From positions 62,001 through 126,000 of the forward strand of contig NZ_BCUF01000009.1 of NCBI RefSeq assembly GCF_001591145.1: a stretch of DNA of 64,000 bases, written 5' to 3'. A program made the translations under genes and the position numbers. How positions within the stretch are numbered: position 1 is the stretch's first letter; each line of letters begins with the position of its first letter. The notes under the pieces are model-generated. The model ran no database searches, was not told the DNA's origin, and was given only the letters and a program-made list of their open reading frames with translations. This document shows positions 44,439 to 54,976 of the stretch, piece after piece. This stretch comes from Vibrio harveyi NBRC 15634 = ATCC 14126 = KCTC 12724 (GTDB lineage Bacteria; Pseudomonadota; Gammaproteobacteria; Enterobacterales; Vibrionaceae).

Positions 44439-45341
44439 ATGCTGAATCCAGTTTGGTTACACACATTCAAAACACTAGTTGAAGTCGGTCACTTTACGCA
44501 GACGGCGGAAAAGCTTTATATGACTCAACCCGGTGTCAGCCAGCACATTAAAAAGCTGGAGCAAGCTTGTCAGCATCCATTGATTAAGCGCGAGAACAAA
44601 AGCTTTGAACTTACGGAGCAAGGGCGCATGGTGTATGCCTACGCGCTAGAACTTGAAGAAAAAGAAAAAAGCCTACTAGAAGATTTGAGCTTTGATGATC
44701 CACATGCTGGATACTGCAAACTCGCATGCTCTGGTGCGCTTGCCTTGATGCTGTTTGATCCGCTCCTTGAAAAACAGAAACAACATAAAGGCTTATCGAT
44801 TCACCTAGAAGCTGCACCCAACCAATCTATTCTTAATGGCGTTGCTGAGGGTCGAATTGATATGGGCATCGTAACCTACTCACCAAATAAAAGCGTGTTC
44901 CAAAGCGAACAAATTGGTCGAGAGACTTTATGTTTGATCTTACCTAAATCCTACCGAGGAAAAACGCTCACACCGGAGTTACTGAAAAGCTGTGGCGTGA
45001 TTGGTCACCCAGATGCTGAACATTACATGACGCTATTTTTCGATCAATGTGCCGAACCCTTACTAAAAGAGATCAAAGTCAGCGACATGCCGTTATCCGG
45101 GTACGTCAACCAGTTAAGCCAGATCTTACTGCCAGTGAGTAAAGGACTCGGCTTTACCGTTTTACCGCGCAGTGCGGTGGAGAGCTTTGCATTAAGAGAA
45201 GAGTTATATGTCGCCGAATTAAAGCAACCGGTATATGAAGATTTATTTTTGGTTAGAAAACGCAGCCGCACATTGCCACTGCGCTACCAAACCATCAAGC
45301 AGGTCTTATTGAATGTGATCGGTACTGCTGTTCATCAATGA
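44439..45341 (+). CDS. LysR-family transcriptional regulator
   Basis: A 300-aa regulator. The winged helix-turn-helix occupies residues 1-60 (FKTLVEVGHFTQTAEKLYMTQPGVSQHIKKLEQ) and the periplasmic-binding-protein-like effector domain about 88-295. The inducer is unknown. Its last 36 bases overlap the 3' end of the convergent DUF5329 gene. The nearby CsrB gene is transcribed in the same direction but has its own terminator. Confidence 0.88.
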   Translation: MLNPVWLHTFKTLVEVGHFTQTAEKLYMTQPGVSQHIKKLEQACQHPLIKRENKSFELTEQGRMVYAYALELEEKEKSLLEDLSFDDPHAGYCKLACSGALALMLFDPLLEKQKQHKGLSIHLEAAPNQSILNGVAEGRIDMGIVTYSPNKSVFQSEQIGRETLCLILPKSYRGKTLTPELLKSCGVIGHPDAEHYMTLFFDQCAEPLLKEIKVSDMPLSGYVNQLSQILLPVSKGLGFTVLPRSAVESFALREELYVAELKQPVYEDLFLVRKRSRTLPLRYQTIKQVLLNVIGTAVHQ

Positions 45342-45656
45342 TGTCAGCCATTCTTCACTAGTAATACGCTTATCTTGGCAATCCACCCAATATGGCTTGC
45401 CAGATAACCAACTCTTTGACGCCACCTCTTTTATAAACACATCCACAGAATCAACGTCATCTTTGGCATAATCCCATTTGTTGCGCATGTGTTCTGCCGC
45501 CTCGCGATTGGTATACGCCTTGCCGTTACGGATAAAGGTGCAAGAGGATTGCTCAACTCGTTTCATCAACGTCGAGATATCTTCCTCTACCTCTGCTAAT
45601 GCAAAGGTAGGCAGAATACTTAATGTAAGTAGCAACGACCACTTTGCTTTCATCAT
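45306..45656 (-). CDS. Exported DUF5329-type protein
   Basis: A 116-aa protein with a Sec signal peptide (MMKAKWSLLLTLSILPTFALA). The mature domain has the pattern CTFIRNGKAYTNREAAEHMRNKW and a second cysteine in YWVDCQDK, which I remember as DUF5329, a small periplasmic family of unknown function. Start codon at 45656 with AAGGA 8 bases upstream. The 3' end overlaps the LysR gene by 36 bp in antisense orientation. Confidence 0.7.
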   Translation of the reverse strand: MMKAKWSLLLTLSILPTFALAEVEEDISTLMKRVEQSSCTFIRNGKAYTNREAAEHMRNKWDYAKDDVDSVDVFIKEVASKSWLSGKPYWVDCQDKRITSEEWLTSLMNSSTDHIQ

Positions 45657-45763
45657 AGCTTTATCCTTATCCCTGACCACGTAACTAATAGTAAGTAACT
45701 AATACCAAGTAACTACTAATAAGTGACTTAACTATTCTGGTGTTTGGCTGTTTAGTTCAGCCA

Positions 45764-46816
45764 TTATTGCCACCATGCCTTAGCAGGCTGAGGCTCCGCA
45801 ATCGCCAAACGTTGACCAATCTCAGGGCTCACTAACGTTACACCGCGCTCTTCACTAATGTCTAACGCGCGTTGCATCGGTTCATTCCAATCATGCATCG
45901 ACAGATCAAACGTACTGTTGTGAATCGGCATCATCACTTTGCCCTGCACATCGATGTGTGCTTGAACACTTTGCTCTGGGAACATGTGAATATCTGACCA
46001 AAGGTCATTGTATGCGCCCGTTTCAATCATTGTGAAATCGAATGGACCGTACCTTTCACCAATCTCTTTAAAGCCATTGAAGTAACCTGAGTCACCACTG
46101 AAGAACACTTTGTGTTGCTGTGCATTAATAACCCAACTGCCCCACAGTGTCGTATCACGGTCTGTCAAACCTCGACCAGAGAAATGCTGAGTCGGAGTCA
46201 GTGTATATTCAATGCCGTCGACAGAATGTGACTCCCACCAATCTAGCTCGATCACTTTCTCCTTAGGCACGCCCCAGTTCACCAGTAATTGCCCCACTTT
46301 CAAAGGCACCAAGAAAGTTCCAACCTTGTCACCAAGCTCTTTAATCGAGGCTTTATCTAGATGATCGTAATGGTCATGGCTGATCACCACGACATCGATA
46401 CTTGGCAAATCTTGCAAAGTGATTGGTGTTTGGTGGAAACGCTTTGGTCCTGCCCATTGGACAGGAGATGCTCGGTCACTAAAGACAGGATCGGTCATCA
46501 CCAACTTACCATCAAGCTTCATCAACACGCTCGAATGACCAAGACGGTATATGACATCATCTTGTTCTTCTAGTAGTTGTGTCGCAGTCATCGCATGCAC
46601 TGGAATTTCAATTGTTGGGGTTGGATTCGCACGCTCAGTTGTGAAATAAGCTTTCATGATACCGAACATATCGCCCAAACTGCTTTTGTATTCCAACTCG
46701 GTGTTTGCAAATTTGTCCGGGTATGTTGGCGCTTTTTCAGTATCAACATTAGAACAAGAAATCATTGATGTACCCATCGCGAACGCTCCTACTGTGGCTA
46801 GCAAAGTTTTTTTCAT
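45764..46816 (-). CDS. Lipoprotein metallo-beta-lactamase-fold hydrolase, NAPE-PLD/UlaG type
   Basis: A 350-aa protein with a lipoprotein-like signal (MKKTLLATVGAFAMGTSMISC). The MBL fold follows with ISHDHYDHLD (metal ligands HxHxDH), FSGDSGYF and MMPIHNSTFDLSMHDWNEP. This arrangement is that of the NAPE-phospholipase D/RomA-like group, so a phosphodiester or lipid-amide substrate outside the cytoplasm is plausible. It is divergent from a TetR regulator gene with shared palindromic operators and therefore probably repressed by it. Confidence 0.85.
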   Translation of the reverse strand: MKKTLLATVGAFAMGTSMISCSNVDTEKAPTYPDKFANTELEYKSSLGDMFGIMKAYFTTERANPTPTIEIPVHAMTATQLLEEQDDVIYRLGHSSVLMKLDGKLVMTDPVFSDRASPVQWAGPKRFHQTPITLQDLPSIDVVVISHDHYDHLDKASIKELGDKVGTFLVPLKVGQLLVNWGVPKEKVIELDWWESHSVDGIEYTLTPTQHFSGRGLTDRDTTLWGSWVINAQQHKVFFSGDSGYFNGFKEIGERYGPFDFTMIETGAYNDLWSDIHMFPEQSVQAHIDVQGKVMMPIHNSTFDLSMHDWNEPMQRALDISEERGVTLVSPEIGQRLAIAEPQPAKAWWQ

Positions 46817-46837
46817 AAAAAGTAAACCCGAACAAAA

Positions 46838-46893
46838 GTAAACTACACGGTGCAGTTTACATTCAAATTATCAAAAGTAAACTACTTAGTGTA
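46838..46893. promoter_or_regulatory. TetR operators between the MBL lipoprotein and tetR genes
   Basis: GTAAACT-N9-AGTTTAC (46838-46860) is a perfect 7-bp palindrome with a 9-base centre. A second related element, AGTAAACTAC-TTAGTGTA, follows at 46876-46893 with one mismatch in its symmetry, and a third AGTAAAC occurs at 46821. The two main elements lie in the divergent promoter region, as for an autoregulating TetR repressor. Confidence 0.6.
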
Positions 46894-46932
46894 AAATAGA
46901 TCCAGAAATGATCTTCCTAACTTAACAAGTTT

Positions 46933-47547
46933 ATGAATGTAAAAAGAAAAAGTCGTAGCGAGACCAAAAGAGAAGCGATTCTCTGCGCGGCGAAACAAGC
47001 GTTTCAAGAATTTGGGGTGCAAAACACCAGCATGGATAAGCTGTCTTCAATCGCTCAAGTATCAAAGCGAACCGTCTATAATCACTTCCCTTCTAAAGAG
47101 GCGATCGTGACCGAGTTGCTGACGGAGCTTTGGCGCTCATCAATGATGGACAGCGATATTGAACGTTTACCCACACTGCCGCTGAAACAGCAATTGATTG
47201 AATTGCTCTACAGTGAGATCGTCGTCGTGACGGAACCTAACTATATTGAATTAGCAAAAGTCGCGTTTGGACACTTTTTGTTTAAGCCGGAAGATCTCAA
47301 AGAACAAGCTGAACGCATGTCAAAACAAGAAACCGCGTTACATCGTTGGCTCACCGAACATGCCCAAAACGGCGCGCTTAAGATCGAAGATGTGGATGTG
47401 GCAAGCATTCAGCTACATAACTTACTTAAAGGCAGTGCATTCTGGCCACAGTTAATGGGGATGCGTGCTTCTTTAACAGAGGAAGAGTCCAGAGCGCTAG
47501 CCACCCAAACGGCTGAACTCTTCTTAAGTCACTATAAAAACAACTAA
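46933..47547 (+). CDS. TetR-family transcriptional repressor
   Basis: A 204-aa regulator with an N-terminal helix-turn-helix (about 12-58: AAKQAFQEFGVQNTSMDKLSSIAQVSKRTVYNHFPSKEAIV) and a helical ligand-binding domain with the AefR-like C-terminal segment (LHRWLTEHAQNGALKIEDV). It should repress itself and the divergent MBL lipoprotein through the GTAAACT elements. The inducer is unknown. Confidence 0.88.
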   Translation: MNVKRKSRSETKREAILCAAKQAFQEFGVQNTSMDKLSSIAQVSKRTVYNHFPSKEAIVTELLTELWRSSMMDSDIERLPTLPLKQQLIELLYSEIVVVTEPNYIELAKVAFGHFLFKPEDLKEQAERMSKQETALHRWLTEHAQNGALKIEDVDVASIQLHNLLKGSAFWPQLMGMRASLTEEESRALATQTAELFLSHYKNN

Positions 47548-47550
47548 AGT

Positions 47551-47576
47551 AAAGCGGTCAAATAGCCGCTTTTTTT
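47551..47576 (+). terminator. Terminator of the tetR gene
   Basis: A 7-bp stem AAAGCGG / CCGCTTT with an 8-base loop, followed by T-rich sequence. Confidence 0.8.
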
Positions 47577-47870
47577 AGTTTTCTCACATCGAAAAATGAT
47601 GAATTTTTGACTCAATTTTCTTTTTCTCGCCCTTGACAGTCGCACACAGCAAGGCGCGAGAGTTCGATAAATTATTTTTGTCGTATCGACGATATTTTTT
47701 CGTTTTCATCTCATGAGAAAACGCCCTAAGGTGCGCACCTCTGACGACGTGGTTGTCCAACCACAATTCTAAATCGTTGAAGCGAGTGGATTCTGTCACA
47801 TCAATTAAACCCACTCACTATACTCTATATTTATATTTTTAATTTGGTACTGACTTACTAAGGAATTGCC

Positions 47871-48776
47871 ATGCGTATTGCTATTCTTTCTCGTAATGAG
47901 AATCTATATTCAACCATGCGCCTAAAGCAGGCGGGTGAAGAGCGCGGACATCAAGTTGATGTGATCGATACTCTGCACTGTTATATGGATATTACGAGTA
48001 ACAACCCTAAGATTCGTTACATGGGTGAAGAATTGCCAAAGTATGACGCGGTTATTCCTCGCATTGGTGCATCTATCACTTTCTACGGAACTGCGGTTGT
48101 ACGTCAGTTTGAAATGATGGGCACATTCTGTGTGAACGAGTCAGTAGCAATCAGCCGCTCTCGTGACAAGCTACGCTCTATGCAGTTGCTATCACGCAAA
48201 GGTATTGGTCTGCCTCGTACTGGTTTTGCTCACCACCCTGATAACATTCAAGACGTGATCAAAAACGTTGGTGGCGCACCATTGGTTATCAAGCTACTTG
48301 AAGGCACTCAAGGTATCGGTGTTGTACTTGCTGAAACAACGAAAGCGGCAGAAAGCGTTATCGAAGCATTCATGGGTCTAAAAGCGAACATCATGGTGCA
48401 AGAGTTCATTGAAGAAGCAAATGGTGCGGATATCCGCTGCTTCGTTGTAGGTAACAAGGTTATCGCAGCAATGAAACGTCAAGCAAAAGAAGGTGAGTTC
48501 CGCTCTAACCTTCACCGCGGAGGTTCTGCTCAGCTAGTGAAACTAACCAAAGAAGAGCGTGCAACCGCAATCAACGCAGCGAAAGTCATGGGTCTAAACC
48601 TATGTGGTGTTGATATTCTTCAATCGAAAAACGGTCCTGTTGTGATGGAAGTGAACTCTTCTCCAGGTCTTGAAGGTATCGAAACTGCAACAGATAAAGA
48701 CGTTGCAGGTATGATCTTCGACTTCATCGAGAAGAACGCAAAACCAAACGCTAACCGTACTCGCGGTAAAGGCTGA
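47871..48776 (+). CDS. rimK: Ribosomal protein S6 L-glutamate ligase RimK
   Basis: A 301-aa ATP-grasp enzyme that adds glutamate residues to the C-terminus of ribosomal protein S6. The start [22 protein letters not shown], the ATP-grasp block [22 protein letters not shown], and [18 protein letters not shown] are nearly identical to E. coli RimK. The next gene encodes the RimB-type protease, so the pair forms a modification and processing module. In Pseudomonas fluorescens rimABK is tied to c-di-GMP and ribosome remodelling. Confidence 0.95.
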   Translation: MRIAILSRNENLYSTMRLKQAGEERGHQVDVIDTLHCYMDITSNNPKIRYMGEELPKYDAVIPRIGASITFYGTAVVRQFEMMGTFCVNESVAISRSRDKLRSMQLLSRKGIGLPRTGFAHHPDNIQDVIKNVGGAPLVIKLLEGTQGIGVVLAETTKAAESVIEAFMGLKANIMVQEFIEEANGADIRCFVVGNKVIAAMKRQAKEGEFRSNLHRGGSAQLVKLTKEERATAINAAKVMGLNLCGVDILQSKNGPVVMEVNSSPGLEGIETATDKDVAGMIFDFIEKNAKPNANRTRGKG

Positions 48777-48839
48777 TAATTGTTTGAGTGGGAGCCTATA
48801 GACTAGGCTCTCTTTATCACTCATCGCTAGGATGACACT

Positions 48840-49268
48840 ATGAATCAGAAAATGATCATTGGGAACGCCGAAGCAATTTGCTTACCTGAGTTAGGGATTA
48901 CTCACCTTGAAGCGCGTATTGATACAGGCGCACAGACTTCTTCTCTGCACGTAGATAATCTAGAGTGCACTGAGCAAGACGGTCAGTCATACGTAGAATT
49001 CGATCTACACCCAGATGTTTACCACTTAGAACAAGTGGTTCGCTGTAAAGCTCCACTGAAGGCGAACCGCAAGGTGAAATCATCAAACGGAACGTTCGAA
49101 CACCGCTGCGTGATCACAACGATGCTACGCATGGGCGACCAAGAGTGGCCTATCGACATCACGCTGACTAACCGTGAAAAGATGACCTACATGATGTTGC
49201 TAGGTCGTCAGGGTATGGCAGACAAAGTTCTGGTAGACCCGAGCCAATCTCACTTATTGGCTCCATAA
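48840..49268 (+). CDS. rimB: RimB-like ATP-dependent zinc protease family protein (retropepsin-like)
   Basis: A 142-aa protein of PF05618 type with the aspartyl-protease-like motif ARIDTGAQTSSLH and the later MMLLGRQGM. These single-domain proteins resemble retropepsins and act as dimers. RimB in Pseudomonas is linked to processing of the glutamate tail added by RimK. It follows rimK after 63 bp on the same strand, which supports the role. The name of the family (ATP-dependent zinc protease) is historical and not supported by visible motifs. Confidence 0.85.
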   Translation: MNQKMIIGNAEAICLPELGITHLEARIDTGAQTSSLHVDNLECTEQDGQSYVEFDLHPDVYHLEQVVRCKAPLKANRKVKSSNGTFEHRCVITTMLRMGDQEWPIDITLTNREKMTYMMLLGRQGMADKVLVDPSQSHLLAP

Positions 49269-49280
49269 TCCCCGTAGCTT

Positions 49281-49311
49281 CAGATGAGCGAACTCCGTGG
49301 TCGCTCATCTG
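49281..49311. terminator. Hairpin downstream of rimB
   Basis: An 11-bp perfect stem CAGATGAGCGA / TCGCTCATCTG with a 9-base loop, between convergent genes. Only a weak T-rich tail follows. Confidence 0.65.
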
Positions 49312-49327
49312 GCTCTTCTGTACTTTT

Positions 49328-50122
49328 CTAGCTGTCCTTTTCGCCATTCTCCTCTTTCATATTCTTACTTCTCAGTACAGAGCGCATTAACCCTTTAAGT
49401 TTTATCTTCGTCACTCGCCAATGCGTAATGGGTCTAACCGGCGCGGTATTGATGATGTGTTGATAAGCATCTTCATCAAACTCAACTTCACCACCATGTG
49501 CGGCCAATAAACAACTCGGGTTCATCTCAAAAACTCGCTTTAACGACCGACGATATTGGTTGGGATGAAATATAGGAAACGGCGCAATCAAATGACTTTT
49601 TACCTGCACCATTAAATCCGCGACATAAAGCACATCCTGCTCAGCATGAAAAACCGATAAGTCTCTATCAGTATGTCCGGGGGTTTCCAATATTTGCCAA
49701 TCAGAAAATCCAGGTACGGCGTCACCATCCACCAGCTCAATATCTGGTCTTAGTTTTCGCGAATACCATAGATTCCGCTTTGGTTTACGCATTCGATTCG
49801 CCATCCAACGCGCCAAAATCAAATCGGTCAAATGCATCAACCAACCATCAAAGCCGCCATACCAATGAGTGTCTCGTTTCGCAGCTAAGATCTGGCACCC
49901 CGTAAGCTCTCGCAACTTGTGCGCAGCCCCCGCATGGTCAGGATGCATATGCGTGACCACCACCATTTTTAAGTCGGTGAACGAACGATTAAGCTGATGC
50001 TCAATAAAATCTTTGAGGTGTGGAATATCGGCTCGACTGGCGCCATCAAGCAACATTAACTTGTCTGGATACTCGGCGAGATACATGGTTTGGATGTATC
50101 CCTGAATTCTATGCAGCTGCAA
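49328..50122 (-). CDS. Metallo-beta-lactamase-fold hydrolase
   Basis: A 264-aa cytoplasmic MBL protein with VVTHMHPDHAGAA (metal ligands HxHxDH), ETPGHTDRDLSVF (third histidine) and LAAHGGEVE. The layout is closest to glyoxalase-II-like/lactonase-like hydrolases of unknown substrate; the C-terminal 60 residues add a basic helical tail. The start is TTG at 50122, with AAGGA 6 bases upstream; no in-frame ATG stands nearby. It is divergent from speA. Confidence 0.8.
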   Translation of the reverse strand: MQLHRIQGYIQTMYLAEYPDKLMLLDGASRADIPHLKDFIEHQLNRSFTDLKMVVVTHMHPDHAGAAHKLRELTGCQILAAKRDTHWYGGFDGWLMHLTDLILARWMANRMRKPKRNLWYSRKLRPDIELVDGDAVPGFSDWQILETPGHTDRDLSVFHAEQDVLYVADLMVQVKSHLIAPFPIFHPNQYRRSLKRVFEMNPSCLLAAHGGEVEFDEDAYQHIINTAPVRPITHWRVTKIKLKGLMRSVLRSKNMKEENGEKDS

Positions 50123-50413
50123 AACATATCCTTGTTTTGTTGGGTCTTTATTCTTGTTTTTCTGCGACCAAATCCTTACTGGTCAGACCAACTATAACAG
50201 CAGAATGGACACTCTGTTAAATAAATGTTTACACCGCGACTCGACAACAGTTGTTAATCGAAAGAACAAATTTTAATCATTAGACTCTGATTGGGTTTTA
50301 TCCGTTAATGCGCGCACACGGAGTTCGTGTCAGGGTATGAGGTTAGCGCCTCATGATTTGCTTTTTTGTATTTCCTCCTCCTATTTCAGCGAGGGTTTAA
50401 ATACATTTTTGTG

Positions 50414-52333
50414 AGAATCGAGTTGGAAAAAGCAACTAAATTAGACCGCATCCGCGCGGACTACAACGTTCACTACTGGAGCCAAGGCTTCTACGGAATT
50501 GATGACCAAGGCGAGGTTTACGTATCTCCTCGTAGTGACCGTGCACACCAAATCCCTTTCAGTGCGATTGTAAAAGAGCTAGAAGCTAAGCAGTTGAACC
50601 TGCCTGTGCTAGTGCGCTTCCCGCAAATCGTGCACCAACGCGTGCATGGCATTTGCCAAGCTTTCAACCAAGCAATTGAAGAATACCAATATCCAAACAA
50701 ATACCTGTTGGTGTACCCAATTAAAGTAAACCAACAGCGTGAAGTGGTTGATGAAATCTTAGCGAGCCAAGCGCAGCTAGAAAATAAACAGCTGGGTCTA
50801 GAGGCAGGCAGCAAGCCAGAACTATTGGCGGTACTGGCATTGGCTCAACAAGGCAGCTCCGTGATCGTGTGTAATGGCTACAAAGACCGTGAATATGTGC
50901 GTCTAGCACTGATCGGTGAAAAGCTAGGTCACAAAGTATTTATCGTACTAGAGAAGCTATCTGAGCTTGATCTAGTACTTGAAGAAGCGAAAAGCTTGGG
51001 TGTAACTCCACGTCTTGGCTTGCGTATCCGCCTTGCATCTCAAGGTGCAGGTAAGTGGCAAGCAAGCGGCGGTGAGAAATCGAAGTTTGGTCTATCGGCA
51101 TCACAAGTATTGAGCGTGATTGATCGTCTAAAACACGAAGACAAGCTGGATACCATGCAATTGGTTCACTTTCACCTTGGCTCACAGATGGCAAACATCC
51201 GTGACGTACGCAATGGTGTGAATGAATCCGCACGTTTCTACTGTGAATTACGTGCCATGGGTGCAAACATTGATTACTTCGATGTTGGCGGCGGTTTAGC
51301 AGTAGACTACGACGGCACACGCAGCCAATCTTCGAACTCGATGAACTACGGTCTTGCAGAATATGCGCGTAACATCGTGAATACAGTCGGTGATGTCTGT
51401 CAGCACTACGACCAACCGATGCCAGTGATCATCTCTGAATCGGGTCGTTCTCTAACCGCTCATCACGCTGTGTTGATTTCTAACGTCATTGGTACTGAAA
51501 CATACCAGCCGGAAGAAGTATTCGAACCTGCAGAAGATGCACCAATCTTGCTACAAAACATGTGGCGTAGTTGGGAAAACCTGCAGGATGGTACCGATGC
51601 ACGTGCATTAATTGAAATTTACAATGATACCCAAAGCGATTTGGCCGAGGTTCACTCGCAATTCGCTACTGGCGTACTGAACCTTGAGCAACGTGCGTGG
51701 GCAGAACAACTGTCTCTGCGTATTTACTTCGAGCTAAGTCGTCAAATGAGTACCAAGAACCGTTTCCACCGTCCTATTTTGGATGAGTTGAGCGAACGTC
51801 TTGCGGACAAGTTCTTCGTGAACTTCTCTCTTTTCCAATCCCTACCAGACGCATGGGGTATTGATCAGGTATTCCCTGTTTTACCGCTTTCTGGTCTTGG
51901 TGATGTGGAAGAGCGTCGTGCGGTGATGTTGGACATCACTTGTGACTCCGATGGCGCGATTGATCACTATGTTGATGGTCAAGGCATTGAGAGCACGCTA
52001 CCAGTACCAGCATGGAGCAACGACAAACCGTACCTAATGGGCTTCTTCCTAGTAGGCGCATACCAAGAGATCCTTGGTGACATGCACAACCTATTTGGTG
52101 ATACCCACAGTGCAGTAGTCAATGTTGATGAAGACGGTCAATTCGAGATCAGCTACATCAACGAAGGTGATAGCGTAGAAGACATGATGCGCTACGTTCA
52201 CATCGACGTAGATGCGATTCGTGACAATTACAAACAATTGGTTTCAGAACGAGTTGAAACCAGTGAACAAGAACAAATCCTAGCTGAACTGGAACAAGGT
52301 TTGGCAGGCTACACCTATTTAGAGGACTTCTGA
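50414..52333 (+). CDS. speA: Biosynthetic arginine decarboxylase
   Basis: A 639-aa PLP enzyme (fold type III) that converts arginine to agmatine, the first step from arginine to putrescine. The PLP lysine lies in [13 protein letters not shown]; other marks are [27 protein letters not shown] and the C-terminal TCDSDG with the conserved cysteine. The start is uncertain: GTG at 50414 ([11 protein letters not shown]) gives the length I expect, while a TTG four codons later is possible and an earlier TTG at 50366 has no support. Two small hairpins in the leader (50337-50354 among them) precede a T6 run. It is followed after one base by speB. Confidence 0.93.
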   Translation, partial: RIELEKATKLDRIRADYNVHYWSQGFYGIDDQGEVYVSPRSDRAHQIPFSAIVKELEAKQLNLPVLVRFPQIVHQRVHGICQAFNQAIEEYQYPNKYLLVYPIKVNQQREVVDEILASQAQLENKQLGLEAGSKPELLAVLALAQQGSSVIVCNGYKDREYVRLALIGEKLGHKVFIVLEKLSELDLVLEEAKSLGVTPRLGLRIRLASQGAGKWQASGGEKSKFGLSASQVLSVIDRLKHEDKLDTMQLVHFHLGSQMANIRDVRNGVNESARFYCELRAMGANIDYFDVGGGLAVDYDGTRSQSSNSMNYGLAEYARNIVNTVGDVCQHYDQPMPVIISESGRSLTAHHAVLISNVIGTETYQPEEVFEPAEDAPILLQNMWRSWENLQDGTDARALIEIYNDTQSDLAEVHSQFATGVLNLEQRAWAEQLSLRIYFELSRQMSTKNRFHRPILDELSERLADKFFVNFSLFQSLPDAWGIDQVFPVLPLSGLGDVEERRAVMLDITCDSDGAIDHYVDGQGIESTLPVPAWSNDKPYLMGFFLVGAYQEILGDMHNLFGDTHSAVVNVDEDGQFEISYINEGDSVEDMMRYVHIDVDAIRDNYKQLVSERVETSEQEQILAELEQGLAGYTYLEDF

Positions 52334-52334
52334 T

Positions 52335-53255
52335 ATGAATGATTTGTTTACGAAAACCGATTATTCGCTTTACTCCAACTCTATGTCGTTTCTACGTCGA
52401 CCGTACATCAAAAATCCAGTATCGGCAGACGCAGACGTTGTGGTGCTAGGGGTTCCTCTGGACATGGCGACTTCTGGTCGTCCTGGTGCGCGTATGGGAC
52501 CAGATGCGATCCGTCGTGCGTCAGTAAACCTTGCTTGGGAAGGCAAGAAGTTCCCTTGGGACTTCAACGTATTTGATAAATTGAAAGTGATCGACGCAGG
52601 TGACCTTGTATTCGATTGTGGTGACGCGGAAGATTTCACTTACCGTCTAGAAGCGGCAACAAGTGAGATTCTAAAGAGCGGTAAGACAATGCTAGGCTTG
52701 GGTGGTGACCACTTCATCACGCTACCGATCCTACGTGCTTACGCAAAACACCATGGTCAAATGGCATTGATTCACTTCGATGCGCACACTGACACTTACG
52801 CAAATGGCAGTTCTTACGACCACGGAACTATGTTCTACCATGCGCCAAAAGAAGGTCTGATTTCTGCGAAGAACTCAGTTCAAATTGGTATTCGTACTGA
52901 ATATGACCAACAAGATCATGGCTTCAATGTCATCAACGCGATGCAAGCAAACGACATGTCGGTAGAAGAGATACTGGCAGAGATTCGTCGCACGGTTGCG
53001 GATAAGCCTGTGTATGTCACTTTTGACATCGACTGTCTGGATCCGGCGTTTGCACCGGGTACAGGTACACCAGTTTGTGGCGGCCTGAACTCAGATAAAA
53101 TTCTGAAGATCATCCGTGGTTTCGTTGGCATGAACATCGTAGGTATGGACGTGGTGGAAGTCTCACCTCCTTACGACCACAGCGATGTAACGGCCTTGGC
53201 TGGCGCAACTATCGCACTTGAGTTGCTTTACGCCTATGCTTCAGGTCGCGAATAA
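52335..53255 (+). CDS. speB: Agmatinase
   Basis: A 306-aa binuclear manganese ureohydrolase that splits agmatine into putrescine and urea. The metal motifs are [21 protein letters not shown] and [18 protein letters not shown], in the order and spacing of SpeB. The start lies one base after the speA stop codon, so the two steps of the pathway are translated together. A UUCG-type terminator follows. Confidence 0.94.
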   Translation: MNDLFTKTDYSLYSNSMSFLRRPYIKNPVSADADVVVLGVPLDMATSGRPGARMGPDAIRRASVNLAWEGKKFPWDFNVFDKLKVIDAGDLVFDCGDAEDFTYRLEAATSEILKSGKTMLGLGGDHFITLPILRAYAKHHGQMALIHFDAHTDTYANGSSYDHGTMFYHAPKEGLISAKNSVQIGIRTEYDQQDHGFNVINAMQANDMSVEEILAEIRRTVADKPVYVTFDIDCLDPAFAPGTGTPVCGGLNSDKILKIIRGFVGMNIVGMDVVEVSPPYDHSDVTALAGATIALELLYAYASGRE

Positions 53256-53286
53256 CGAAAGTTGTTCTAAATGAGCGCAGTATTTC

Positions 53287-53310
53287 AAGGGGAGCTTCGG
53301 CTCCCTTTTT
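53287..53310 (+). terminator. Terminator of speA-speB
   Basis: A 6-bp stem GGGAGC / GCTCCC closed by a TTCG tetraloop and followed by TTTTT. Confidence 0.88.
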
Positions 53311-53517
53311 CGTTTTCAACACTCAACAAAAATAGATTAGATTTTCTAATCCAAATCATAGATTTTTATCTTGCTCAACTTCACACTTTTTGATTGCTAA
53401 GTCCGCACTCAAGCTCTAATATCTCGCGCCTAGATTCCCTAATTACTTTGTTTATTTGGCTCTCCTATATGGAGCGCTAAGGCTTTTTACGTCTTAAATT
53501 TCTGGAGAGATACGCAA

Positions 53518-54723
53518 ATGTCCGCCTCGTTTCCATTAGCGAAACTTACCTTTTTAATCGCAATTCTGACTGCCGTAGGTCAAATGACTCAAACGATGTA
53601 CGTGCCTTCTATCGGTCATATGGCGGGTGAGTTCTTGGTATCAGCGTCTTCACTTCAAGCTGTGATGGCGTGTTACCTGATCCCTTACGGTCTATCGCAG
53701 TTTGTATACGGCACGCTGTCCGATCGCCTTGGTCGTAAGCCAATCATTATTGCGGGTTTGATCATCTACATTCTCGGAACTTTGGTAGCGCTGTTTGCTC
53801 ATGAGTACGAATGGTTTCTAGCAGGCAGCTTCATCCAAGGTTTGGGTATTGGCTGTGGCGGAGCTATGTCTCGTACACTGACTCGTGACTGCTTTGAGGG
53901 CGCTGAACTGCACCGCGCAAACAGCTTGATCAGTATGTGTGTGATTTTTTCGCCATTGATCGCGCCAGTATTGGGCGGTTATCTAACCGAAGCATTCGGC
54001 TGGCGATCTAGCTACCTATTCCTTGCGTTATTCGGTATTGCCGTTGTGATCACCATGATGACAAGCATGATGGAAACCTTGCCTAAAGAGCGCCGCAAAC
54101 ATGAATCTGTTGCGAAGAGCTACAAGTTCGTACTATCAGACAAACGCTTCCAAGGCTTCTTATTGGTATTGGTTGCCACGTTTGCAGGCGTTGCAGTATT
54201 TGAAGCAGCAGCAGGTGTGTTGTTGGGTGGTGTACTTGGCTTGCCAGCAACCACGGTCAGCTTGCTATTTGTCTTGCCGATACCGGGTTACTTAGTCGGC
54301 GCTGGTCTATCGAGCTATATTGCACAACGCCGTTCTGAACGCCGTGCTTTGAATGTTGGTCTAGTGGCTATCTTAGTTGGCTCAGCAGTGGTATTGATTC
54401 CGGGTCTGTTTGGTCTAACAACGGCGTTGACTCTGATTGGCGGTGCAACCATTTACTTCTTGGGTGCAGGCATTTTGTTCCCAGCGGCAACTACCGGCGC
54501 ACTTTCACCATTCCCATACCACGCAGGCACTGGCGGTGCCATTTTGGGTGGTATGCAAAACCTAGGCGCAGGCATCGCAACGCTATTGGCTTCCTTCTTC
54601 CCAGCGCAAGACCAAATGCCACTTGGCTGTCTGATGATGGCAATGTCGATCATCGCCATGCTTGGTCTACGTTGGGTTAATCGCAAGCACGACCATTCAA
54701 ACGAAATGCCATTGGCAATTTAA
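53518..54723 (+). CDS. EmrD/Bcr-type MFS multidrug exporter
   Basis: A 401-aa inner-membrane drug/proton antiporter with 12 helices. Family marks are YVPSIGHMAGEF in helix 1, the motif A loop GTLSDRLGRKPIIIAG, and motif C-like GCGGAMSRTLTRDCFEGAELHRANS. The sequence resembles EmrD proteins of Vibrio (EmrD-3 of V. cholerae, from memory) more than Bcr. The drug range cannot be inferred. It is a single gene between two terminators. Confidence 0.88.
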   Translation: MSASFPLAKLTFLIAILTAVGQMTQTMYVPSIGHMAGEFLVSASSLQAVMACYLIPYGLSQFVYGTLSDRLGRKPIIIAGLIIYILGTLVALFAHEYEWFLAGSFIQGLGIGCGGAMSRTLTRDCFEGAELHRANSLISMCVIFSPLIAPVLGGYLTEAFGWRSSYLFLALFGIAVVITMMTSMMETLPKERRKHESVAKSYKFVLSDKRFQGFLLVLVATFAGVAVFEAAAGVLLGGVLGLPATTVSLLFVLPIPGYLVGAGLSSYIAQRRSERRALNVGLVAILVGSAVVLIPGLFGLTTALTLIGGATIYFLGAGILFPAATTGALSPFPYHAGTGGAILGGMQNLGAGIATLLASFFPAQDQMPLGCLMMAMSIIAMLGLRWVNRKHDHSNEMPLAI

Positions 54724-54742
54724 AACCTGCCTCTCATCACTC

Positions 54743-54776
54743 AAAGGGGACATGCTGAAAAGTGTGTCCCTTTTTT
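54743..54776 (+). terminator. Terminator of the emrD-like gene
   Basis: A stem GGGACA / TGTCCC extended by AAA/TTT, with a 12-base loop and T6. Confidence 0.8.
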
Positions 54777-54976
54777 GTTGTACGCATCTTCCCCTCCAGT
54801 TCTCATCCACCAGCATTTACATTTAACATCCCTGTAAATCTTTGCTAAAAAGAACAGTTGCTTACACAAATTTATAGATTTGCCATTCAACATTCATTGG
54901 AAGAAACCTGTGCTTTAACTCTTAAATAAAAGAATGGCGATACAACAAGAGTAAGGTACACAATAAGGACACACAG

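Noticed and set aside
47584..47814. 76-codon minus-strand ORF between the TetR gene and rimK
   Set aside because: It starts with a non-ATG codon, lacks a clear ribosome site, and its composition looks noncoding. I keep only a small doubt because the gap is otherwise empty.
50337..50365. Terminator/attenuator before speA
   Set aside because: The stem ATGAGG/CCTCAT is only 6 bp and the T-run begins 7 bases after it; a role is possible but not supported enough to list.
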